Of a stretch of 46,318 bases of DNA, positions 39,563 through 46,318 are shown one piece after another; the stretch's first letter is position 1, and every line of letters starts with the position of its first letter. Under the pieces are notes generated by a model. It had not been told where the DNA came from. It saw only the letters and a program-made list of their open reading frames with translations, and ran no database searches. The stretch spans positions 1 to 46,318 of IMG/VR virus record IMGVR_UViG_3300025120_000109; one strand, 5' to 3'. Source of the DNA: a virus. Position numbers and translations under genes: made by a program.

Positions 39563-41997
39563 TAATGTAATCTCCTAAATTCTACGTCTACCTTGCTGTA
39601 ATCCACAGCGTAGTAACCAGTGTCTGTCATGTGCCTCGCCCATGGAACTTCCTGTGCCATGACGCCTAGGTACCTACCAGGCAACTGCTTGTATTTAAAC
39701 GAATATGTGTTGATGCCTGCAGGCGATTTTCCAACAAATCTTATGTCTTCTTTCAATCTAGAATCACTGAAGAATCCTCCTCCGGAAAAGAAGTTGCTCA
39801 CCGCACCACCTATGTTACCTATTACAGTAGGTAAGTTGGCTCCCACATTCTGGAAGAAACTTTGTCCACTTATAGCGGCCTCCCTGGCGTTGAACAGTCC
39901 CGCCTTGCTGGCCAGGCTCTTGACTTGATTTATTCCAACTATCTTTCCTCCGATGACGTTTGAATAAGTCTGTGATATACTTGCAAGGTTAGTTATAGAC
40001 GGTTTGAAATTTTTTATTGATGATAAGTTGTTGACTAGCCCGTCTACAGAGTTCAGGCTTTTGTTCAGTAGATCTATATTGCCCGTAATCCCTGATGCGT
40101 TTTCTAAGCTGAATAGCTCTCCTGCACTATTAACAAAAACATTGTCCTTGAAAAGTTCTGTGCTTTTACTTGTGAAAGTGTCTACCACCTGCGATGTCAG
40201 ACTACTGGTCAGATTTTTACTTGAGGTATTGAAGTCTATTCCTTTAATTTTTTCTGATATACTATCTTTAATATTGAACGGTAAATTTATCTTGTCGCTT
40301 ATTCCGTACGTTGTGTTGTATTTTTTTCCAAAATCGGTCAACAGCTCTTTGGCCTTTGCAACATTCGTGGACTTGCCCATTTTCTGTTTTACATATTCTA
40401 GTGCGTCTGCTTGATACTGTGCATCACGTATTGCACTGTTTGTACTGAATCTATTCTGGTGGTTTAAGAATTCTGCTGTCCCTGGAGTGCTAACCAGTCT
40501 TCTCCATTGTTTTTTATCGTCACTATCTATAGGTATTATTCCATCGTTACCTATTACACTGGCTCTAAACATAGGTTCATGAGATACAAACCTGTGTACT
40601 GTTGTTTTTGTTTTTCTAGTAAACGGTTCCAAAGGTTTTCTGCCCTTGTCTGCAAGTTCTACGTCGCCTTCTTCTCTCAATTCCATACCTGCACGAGCTT
40701 TTGTTAACCAGTTTGGCCCCCAACTAGAACTTGCACCTGTTGAGTTGAAATGTACCTGTGCTCCTGCCAGGTGTATCTGTCCACCTGCTCCATGCAGTTG
40801 CGTACCATTAGTAAATGAAGTTATACCGTCCCTTGCAAACTCTCGTATGGATCCTGTCTGCGAACTGCTGAGTATTCCCTTGTCCCCTATGTTCAGTATA
40901 GTATCTGCCGAATGAATCATCTCGTTAGCAGAACTTATCCTCATCTGTCCATTGGCGTGCATGTTGATGTTTGAGTCACTGTGTAAGTTGAAGTCCCCTT
41001 CTGTTCTCATGTTGATTCCACCAATCCCTGAATAAAAATCTATCCTACCGTTGCTCTGCATTTCTATCCATGCGTTTCCTGATCCGTTTGCTATGTATAT
41101 GGAACCATCTGTGTCATGCATTAGTATTTGGTGTCCAGAGGCGGTCCGTAATCTTGTAAGTTGATTGTTTCCTGATCTATCCCCGTCATCCATAACGAAG
41201 CTGTGACCTGGAACCCTATCAGACCTTACCGGCGTGCCTTCCAATCCGAAGTTTTTTGACTCCGAGTCGGGTCTGATCCTGCCCGGGGTGTTAATCCCAA
41301 ATACTGCACTTGGTGATTCTCTACGAGCAGATGATGAAGTTGTTCCCCTAACAGGGTCTTTGATCAACCCTTGTTTTAAAAGTTGATCTGCCATGATGTC
41401 ATTTACTGGATATTTCCATTTGTTAACATTGGCTAGAGTCTCACCGTCGGAATAGTCCAATTGATTCTTTTCGCCTGCTGGTAAAAAGTCTGTGCCGTAT
41501 AAATCTTTTTTGGTTTCTGTGCTGTCGTACGCTACCTGTGCCACGCCAACGGCAGTATTGCTAGAAGCACCATAGCCAGGAACCTGCTGGTTCACAAGTG
41601 GTTTTTGCACACATCCTATCCAAAATGCTGTGTTGGCAGTACGGTCACCCTTGGCAAATATCACAAGCACCTCTGTGTCTATGTCAGGCGGCACTGCCCA
41701 CATTCCATATGAGTGCTGTGTTGTCTTGTATGAGTAGGGATCTGTCTTTGATACTGCATCGATGGACTTGGCACCATAGAAAGGTGACAGATACTGACAC
41801 CATATGATTTGGTTGGCCTTTGGTTCTGTTGTGTTTGTAAGTGCAGGAATGTTGACACCGAGCCTACCCATCCGTAAAGGGTCGGCCACATTTTTCACGG
41901 TTGCAACGTAGGGCCCTGTGTCCTTGGCATGATTGGCCTCACTGAAGCTCTTCTGGTTGTCGTGTGTGTCTGAGAATCCCTGTGTGTTTCGTACCAT
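39562..41997 (-). CDS. 5: baseplate hub gp5-like with C-terminal S74 chaperone, no lysozyme domain
   Basis: An 811-residue gp5-like central spike protein. Residues about 25-140 form the OB-fold domain (YVATVKNVADPLRMGRLGVN). Residues about 270-430 are a beta-helix spike (INMRTEGDFNLHSDSNIN, HLAGAQVHF). The lysozyme domain of T4 gp5 is absent. The C-terminal 68 residues (from about S744, SDSRLKEDIRFVG) are a peptidase S74 intramolecular chaperone of the kind that trims itself from endosialidase fibres. Residues 430-740 are helical and unassigned. The spike punctures the host outer membrane. It overlaps gp25 by one base. Confidence 0.85.
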   Translation of the reverse strand: MVRNTQGFSDTHDNQKSFSEANHAKDTGPYVATVKNVADPLRMGRLGVNIPALTNTTEPKANQIIWCQYLSPFYGAKSIDAVSKTDPYSYKTTQHSYGMWAVPPDIDTEVLVIFAKGDRTANTAFWIGCVQKPLVNQQVPGYGASSNTAVGVAQVAYDSTETKKDLYGTDFLPAGEKNQLDYSDGETLANVNKWKYPVNDIMADQLLKQGLIKDPVRGTTSSSARRESPSAVFGINTPGRIRPDSESKNFGLEGTPVRSDRVPGHSFVMDDGDRSGNNQLTRLRTASGHQILMHDTDGSIYIANGSGNAWIEMQSNGRIDFYSGIGGINMRTEGDFNLHSDSNINMHANGQMRISSANEMIHSADTILNIGDKGILSSSQTGSIREFARDGITSFTNGTQLHGAGGQIHLAGAQVHFNSTGASSSWGPNWLTKARAGMELREEGDVELADKGRKPLEPFTRKTKTTVHRFVSHEPMFRASVIGNDGIIPIDSDDKKQWRRLVSTPGTAEFLNHQNRFSTNSAIRDAQYQADALEYVKQKMGKSTNVAKAKELLTDFGKKYNTTYGISDKINLPFNIKDSISEKIKGIDFNTSSKNLTSSLTSQVVDTFTSKSTELFKDNVFVNSAGELFSLENASGITGNIDLLNKSLNSVDGLVNNLSSIKNFKPSITNLASISQTYSNVIGGKIVGINQVKSLASKAGLFNAREAAISGQSFFQNVGANLPTVIGNIGGAVSNFFSGGGFFSDSRLKEDIRFVGKSPAGINTYSFKYKQLPGRYLGVMAQEVPWARHMTDTGYYAVDYSKVDVEFRRLH

Positions 41998-42011
41998 ACT
42001 TTAATTTATCC

Positions 42012-44168
42012 TTACGCCATTATGTCGTTAATATCTCCGATTACATCTTCAAGTTTTTTGTCTTTTTGCTTCTGTAGTAGTTCTTTTATACTAGGCAACT
42101 TTCTGTGGTCTCTAATTGTTTCTATTATTTCCGCTGAGGATTTTTGAGCCGATGCTGTCAACGGTGTCGTACCTGCACCTTGCTGGTTATTGAATCTTGT
42201 GCAGAACAGGGTCTGTGTGAACTGTCCTTGGTCAAACTTGCTCTCTATCTTGTTGACCTGGTATATGCCATTGAAGAAAAGGTTCTCATCACGGAACTTG
42301 GCACCGCTGAACATTGTTCCCTCTTTCACATCTACCTCATCTGGAATCCTGTAAGCTAGATTTATTATGGGCTGGAAAGAGTCGGAATTGAAAGAATTGT
42401 ACTTGTCACTGTAGGTCACACTAAAGGTCTTTTCCCTCTCTATTTTATCTTTGTGTATGGGCATGAAGGCGTCCTGACAGATGTAAGCCGGGTCTCCGAG
42501 TATGTCCATTTCTATACGAATCATGTCAGCTTCCGGATTTGTCAAGTAGTCATAAAATTCCTGCGACTTTGGACTGTCCTGTGTAACGTTAAGTACATTA
42601 CGACCTTTGTTGGTGGAAGGGTATTGTCGCAATGGCTTCAGAGGTTCGGGATATTTTTCTCGGCCGAAAATTTCTTTGGTCGTTTCCGTCACCCAGTTAA
42701 AAAGTCCTTGTTCTGCTACTCCCTTGTCTTTGCCCCTCACATTCCTCATGTAGTACGCAGTTTTGTAGTTGATCCTTAAATTCTGGATGTCAAGATTAGC
42801 GCCTGTGTATATGTAGTTGTAGTCCTTGTGTACCTGGCTTCGCCAATCCACACCACTTACGCTAACACCGGGCCTTACAAGTTTCAGTACGTGTAGCTTG
42901 TAGGGTACAGCTCTGTATTCGATTTCCTTAGGATGCATTCTTGTTATCCTGTCAAATCTTTCGACGTCGGTCCTCACTGTGGTTTTTATTTTGAACCAAT
43001 CAACATATTGATGTTCCATCACTATCGACTGCATCTCATCGCTGTTTACTAGCTTGGCCAGTGCTAGTTCGTCATCCAAAATTTTCTGAGGGACGCCAAC
43101 CGAACTCAGATAGCTGACCCAGAAGTTTTCTGCCAGATCCTTGTAACCTGTCAGAGACCTAATAGCGTCCTCGAAAAATTTTGTCAGTGACGTAGTTTGT
43201 CCTGCCGTCCCTTCAATTGTTTTGACCTTGGGTGTTGGCTGTAAGTTCTCTACTTCGTCGAATACATCATATTCTTTTGTGTTGGCACTTATCGTGGCAT
43301 TGGTTTCGTTGGAAGCGTATTTCTTGCCATACTCCAAAACCCTGCTGTCTATGGAAAACTTGTACTTGTCCTTCAATTCCCTTTTCTTTTCCTTAATTTC
43401 ATTCTCCATCATTGTGACGTTGAGAACTTCCATCACATCTGCCGCCCATTGTGTTGGGGTGTTGACCGCAACCGGGACATCTGTTCTGGGAAACTTGTAC
43501 CTGTCATCATATGCCAGTTCCGGGTAGGGCACAGCCAACAGTTGATATCTTGCTCCTGACTCATTGACATCGAAATCCACACGTGTGATTCCTATAGGCA
43601 CCTTCCTTACAACTGGTTGATTTTTGACCGGGGCACCTTTCTCATCAAATCCCTTGAATTCTATTGTGAGTAGTAATGGAGCGTCCATGTAGTCCTGATA
43701 TCCATTCAATCCTGTGGCCGCGTTAATTTTTTCTATGAGTGTTACACCATAGGCCTCTGATATTTCAAACTCCATCTTTGTAAAGTTCCCTAGTCCACGC
43801 TCCAAATTTGGACTGGTGGTCGATGTTATGTTTACATTATCAATTGACATGTCGTGGGCACGTTCCAACACAGATATGCCCAATGCATATTTTTGCTGTT
43901 TGTATGCTCTCTCGGCAACAGCACCATCCCCAGTTTCTGCCGCGGCGAAACTTCTCACTTTGGCGTCACCGCCTATGCCGCCGGTCTTTGCTATGATGTC
44001 ATGCACAGGATTTATGAGGAAATCATGTGAGCTAAATTCTTCTTCTGTAAGGCCACTCAGTGTGAATATTGTGTTGTAAGATGCAAACTGGTGTAGTATG
44101 TTTGGTTTGAGGAATGGTTTCTGTTGGCTTGCCAACTTCATTATCCTATCTTGATAAATCTTTGCCAT
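42012..44168 (-). CDS. baseplate hub protein, gp27-like by position
   Basis: A 718-residue protein between gp53 and gp5. T4 gp27, the hub ring that holds the gp5 spike, has about 391 residues, so this is almost twice as long. The beta-rich segments (DAPLLLTIEFKGFDEKGAP, PIGITRVDFDVNESG) suit a tube-like hub. Residues about 240-345 are a charged helical insert. The last 60 residues are helical and lysine-rich. There is no enzyme motif. The call is from position and size class; sequence alone does not prove it, and it could be a hub protein specific to marine T4-like phages. Confidence 0.5.
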   Translation of the reverse strand: MAKIYQDRIMKLASQQKPFLKPNILHQFASYNTIFTLSGLTEEEFSSHDFLINPVHDIIAKTGGIGGDAKVRSFAAAETGDGAVAERAYKQQKYALGISVLERAHDMSIDNVNITSTTSPNLERGLGNFTKMEFEISEAYGVTLIEKINAATGLNGYQDYMDAPLLLTIEFKGFDEKGAPVKNQPVVRKVPIGITRVDFDVNESGARYQLLAVPYPELAYDDRYKFPRTDVPVAVNTPTQWAADVMEVLNVTMMENEIKEKKRELKDKYKFSIDSRVLEYGKKYASNETNATISANTKEYDVFDEVENLQPTPKVKTIEGTAGQTTSLTKFFEDAIRSLTGYKDLAENFWVSYLSSVGVPQKILDDELALAKLVNSDEMQSIVMEHQYVDWFKIKTTVRTDVERFDRITRMHPKEIEYRAVPYKLHVLKLVRPGVSVSGVDWRSQVHKDYNYIYTGANLDIQNLRINYKTAYYMRNVRGKDKGVAEQGLFNWVTETTKEIFGREKYPEPLKPLRQYPSTNKGRNVLNVTQDSPKSQEFYDYLTNPEADMIRIEMDILGDPAYICQDAFMPIHKDKIEREKTFSVTYSDKYNSFNSDSFQPIINLAYRIPDEVDVKEGTMFSGAKFRDENLFFNGIYQVNKIESKFDQGQFTQTLFCTRFNNQQGAGTTPLTASAQKSSAEIIETIRDHRKLPSIKELLQKQKDKKLEDVIGDINDIMA

Positions 44169-44170
44169 TT

Positions 44171-44470
44171 TTATATACCTAGGTCGCTGGAGACATTACC
44201 TGGCTTTGGCAACTGAATAGTCACTCCCGGTTTAAAATCGTATATTGGGTCCTCTAACTGGTTTGGATTTCTTTGTGCGAACACCCACCATAATCTTGGA
44301 GAGCCATAAAGGTCATAAGCCAGTAGGTCTGGTCTGTACGCATAGGTCCTCTCTATGATGTATGTCTGATCGTCCTTTTCTGCTGTCAGTGGTCTTGGAA
44401 CAAACACACCTAGGTTGATGTTGTTCTGCGGAGTTGCAAAATAAGGTGACGTCGTTGAATACTTGGCCAT
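44171..44470 (-). CDS. 53: baseplate wedge protein gp53-like
   Basis: A 99-residue protein of the gp53 family. Its core YRPDLLAYDLYGSPRLWWVF with the following NPIYDFKPGVTIQLPK-like segment (DPIYDFKPGVTIQLPKP) is LysM-like and typical of gp53. T4 gp53 is about 196 residues, so this is a short form as found in marine T4-like phages. gp53 completes the baseplate wedge with gp6 and gp7. It overlaps the upstream gp48-like gene as TAATG. Confidence 0.85.
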   Translation of the reverse strand: MAKYSTTSPYFATPQNNINLGVFVPRPLTAEKDDQTYIIERTYAYRPDLLAYDLYGSPRLWWVFAQRNPNQLEDPIYDFKPGVTIQLPKPGNVSSDLGI

Positions 44471-45297
44471 TAAATGAATCCTACCCCTTCTGTGCCTTTT
44501 CCGTTAGCTCTTCCGTTTACAAAGTCTTTCATTGAGAAATTCTTGATAGTCTCCCTGCCATATATAGGAGTTATTAGCACAGATATATTTGACAGTGTTG
44601 GTGCCCATGATTGATCCTCTCCCTCTGCGTTCATGAAGAACCCAGCGTCTGATCCTGCCAATTGTTTATAAGGTGTGTTGCTTTGTTTTGTTGATATGTA
44701 ATCTATGCCCGGTCTTAGTTCAACGTTAAAAGAATTGATAACCACTGGCACTTTGTGGAACATGTTGTCACCGTAACCAAACAGGTGCATAATTGGTGGA
44801 GGATTTCCTTTAAGTCCATCACCTTCGTCTTTTCCAAAAAACATTTTTGTTGCCGTCCTTAAAAAATTAACAGTTGCTACCCAGTGTTTAGCGTCCTCGG
44901 AATTCTGCACGGGAAACTCGCCAATGATATTCATCTGATCCACTTGTGAATTCTGGTATGCCTGGAATGGAAAGTTGCTGTGTGTCTGTGCCAACGCATT
45001 GTAATTTGCCGAGTGCTGTATCACAACAGCAGGTGTTAACGGCCAAAATATCCCTCGAGACTCTGCGAGAGGCTTCATTAGAGGATTTCTTTCAAAATCA
45101 AAAAATTTAATTAATGGTGAATTTTCGGGCACCTGTAATCTCACACGCCAGTCGGTTGTGTCATTTCTGCCTGACCATTTGGCTCTAGCCTGCACTAGTC
45201 TTGAGTCCGTAGAAATACCAGCGCCTGTAAGACGTGCAAGGGTCCTATTGAAAAACCCTGAAGCTACATTCTTTATTATACCACCTAGTGTTGCCAT
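44470..45297 (-). CDS. 48: baseplate tail-tube cap protein gp48-like
   Basis: A 275-residue protein, first of the leftward baseplate operon. The order gp48-gp53 is common in marine T4-like phages, and the strand pattern (WRVRLQVPENSPLIKFFDFERN, IGEFPVQNSEDAKHWVATVNFL, VVINSFNVELRPGIDYIST) resembles tail tube-like beta domains, as expected for gp48 or gp54 at the base of the tube. Its ribosome site (AAAGGA) lies about 17 nt before the ATG, far for a good site. The late box TATAAATA is 47 nt upstream. gp54 is an alternative assignment. Confidence 0.6.
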   Translation of the reverse strand: MATLGGIIKNVASGFFNRTLARLTGAGISTDSRLVQARAKWSGRNDTTDWRVRLQVPENSPLIKFFDFERNPLMKPLAESRGIFWPLTPAVVIQHSANYNALAQTHSNFPFQAYQNSQVDQMNIIGEFPVQNSEDAKHWVATVNFLRTATKMFFGKDEGDGLKGNPPPIMHLFGYGDNMFHKVPVVINSFNVELRPGIDYISTKQSNTPYKQLAGSDAGFFMNAEGEDQSWAPTLSNISVLITPIYGRETIKNFSMKDFVNGRANGKGTEGVGFI

Positions 45298-45307
45298 GTA
45301 TTAATGG

Positions 45308-45336
45308 TTGCTTTCCTTTGTAAAATTTCGTATACT
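45308..45336 (+). promoter_or_regulatory. weak candidate promoter for gp55
   Basis: TTGCTT (45308-45313), 17 bp, TATACT (45331-45336) on the plus strand, leaving a leader of about 100 nt before the gp55 ATG. The -35 box is poor (3 of 6). It is the best plus-strand candidate in this 145-bp spacer, but not convincing alone. Confidence 0.3.
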
Positions 45337-45343
45337 TTAACTA

Positions 45344-45351
45344 TATTTATA
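45344..45351 (-). promoter_or_regulatory. late promoter TATAAATA for the baseplate operon
   Basis: An exact T4 late -10 box on the minus strand in the divergent spacer, about 47 bp before the gp48-like ATG. Transcription would begin near 45338. The gp55-like sigma factor beside it is the protein expected to recognise this box. Confidence 0.75.
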
Positions 45352-45442
45352 GGCATAATTTTAGGCGCACTTAATTCCCAATACGGCACGATTTTTAACA
45401 GACCTGTTTGTGGTCATCCTACACTAACATTATTGGAGAACT

Positions 45443-46318
45443 ATGAAAAGAGTAAAATATCTAAACAACCGAGATCTGTTGGCACAGATACACGCCAGCA
45501 AGAACACATATTGTTCATATATCGCACCAGAAGATGCACAGTATGATATAATTGTGCCAAATCTTAAGAAAATAAATGTGAGGACGATAGCCGAGGCCAA
45601 AAAGAACAAGGCCAAGAGATTGACGCAGGAAGCGTGGGAACAGGCCAAGTCAGCGGGAATGAAAAAAATTAAATTAGCAGATTACACTGTATCACCAAGA
45701 AAGATAGACAAATCAGACCTTGTGTTTAGAGTCATGATGTTTGATCATATTCCAATGGACAGTGAAAGGAAAAAGAATCCTAAGCAAGTAGCAGACCACC
45801 ATGCAAAGGTGAACTTCCCTCCGTTCCAACATTACAAGTTGGACAAGAAAAATAAACTACAATGTATGGGAAAATCACACTGGGTAGGCGGAATGGACAA
45901 CGGACACTTTGACTGCCATCATGGCAAAATGACTAACCAATTGGCAATGATGTACATGAAGTTGTGTGAAAGATATGGTACCAGAGCTAACTGGAGAGGT
46001 TACACGTATAATGATGAAATGCAATCACAGGCGTTGATGCAACTGTCACAGATAGGGTTGCAGTTCGATGAATCAAAATCGGACAATCCTTTCGCGTACT
46101 ACACAGCGGCCATAACAAACAGTTTCACAAGAATATTAAACATCGAAAAGAAAAATCAATCTATCAGAGATGATCTTTTAGAATTTAATGGGATGATGCC
46201 AAGTTTCACGAGACAAAATGAAAACGAAACGGCGGGACCGTCATATCAAAAGAAAATGAAGACTGCACACGGTGATGTACATGAGGTCAACAAGACCACA
46301 CTAGCCAAATTGAATAAA
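45443..46318 (+). CDS. 55: late transcription sigma factor gp55-like, cut at the window edge
   Basis: A rightward frame of at least 292 codons that runs off the right edge without a stop. The core (about residues 163-260), with NWRGYTYNDEMQSQAL, GLQFDESKSDNPFAYYTAAI and FTRILNIEKKNQSIRDDL, is that of the gp55 sigma factors of T4-like phages, which direct host RNA polymerase to late promoters. T4 gp55 has 185 residues, so this carries an N-terminal extension of about 160 residues, including a Cys/His-rich stretch (C141, H146, H155, C158, H159, H160) that might bind a metal. GGAG lies 5 nt before the ATG. It is divergent from the baseplate operon whose late box it would read. Confidence 0.85.
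   Translation, partial: MKRVKYLNNRDLLAQIHASKNTYCSYIAPEDAQYDIIVPNLKKINVRTIAEAKKNKAKRLTQEAWEQAKSAGMKKIKLADYTVSPRKIDKSDLVFRVMMFDHIPMDSERKKNPKQVADHHAKVNFPPFQHYKLDKKNKLQCMGKSHWVGGMDNGHFDCHHGKMTNQLAMMYMKLCERYGTRANWRGYTYNDEMQSQALMQLSQIGLQFDESKSDNPFAYYTAAITNSFTRILNIEKKNQSIRDDLLEFNGMMPSFTRQNENETAGPSYQKKMKTAHGDVHEVNKTTLAKLNK

Noticed and set aside
45304-45546. Plus-strand frame of 80 codons at the start of the divergent spacer
   Set aside because: It overlaps the gp55 start in another frame, has no ribosome site, and lies over the late promoter; its sequence has no family features.

Overview
The window is a piece of a T4-like marine myovirus genome, most like those infecting SAR11 (Pelagibacter) or marine cyanobacteria. 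The evidence is a baseplate gene run recognisable as gp48, gp53, hub, gp5, gp25 and gp6, a divergent gp55-type late sigma factor, AT-rich DNA, and accessory genes typical of marine T4-like phages (2OG-Fe(II) oxygenases, a nitroreductase, a fatty acid desaturase, methyltransferases, glycosyltransferases). The host is inferred, not shown. Genes are tightly packed, often joined by 1-4 nt overlaps (ATGA or TAATG). No stretch above 300 bases lacks a gene. I saw no tRNA, rRNA, CRISPR array or insertion sequence.

Layout. At the right end, a gp55-like gene reads rightwards off the edge (45443-46318). Everything else reads leftwards. From the divergent spacer (45298-45442), with an exact TATAAATA late promoter motif, come the baseplate genes gp48-like, gp53, a gp27-like hub, gp5 with an S74 chaperone, gp25 and an enlarged gp6 (35615-45297). 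Next is one giant 4207-residue structural protein (22992-35615), then three fibre or structural genes (20041-22982).

From 19988 to 8456 an accessory block of 17 genes interrupts the structural module. It starts at a near-consensus sigma70 promoter (TTGACT, 17 bp, TATAAT). It encodes two glycosyltransferase-like proteins, three class I methyltransferases, a nitroreductase, a fatty acid desaturase, an SGNH-type hydrolase, a possible acetyltransferase, six 2OG-Fe(II) oxygenases and unknowns. Two more structural genes follow (5783-8405); one is a paralogue of the fibre gene on the other side of the block.

A second near-consensus sigma70 promoter, overlapping a perfect 19-bp palindrome (5731-5766), precedes a second accessory operon (5731 to the left edge). 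It holds three glycosyltransferase-like proteins, two small unknowns and two tandem radical SAM enzymes that carry a four-cysteine auxiliary-cluster motif before the radical SAM core.

How it may work together (inference): gp55 directs late transcription of the baseplate and fibre genes from NATAAATA motifs, while the two accessory operons can be read by the host sigma70 polymerase, probably earlier. The accessory enzymes look like a toolkit for modifying glycans, lipids, peptides or small metabolites, acting on the host envelope or on the fibres encoded around them. Several genes at the head of predicted transcription units lack a Shine-Dalgarno sequence and begin almost at the predicted transcription start, whereas most downstream genes have a recognisable AGGAG or AAGGA.
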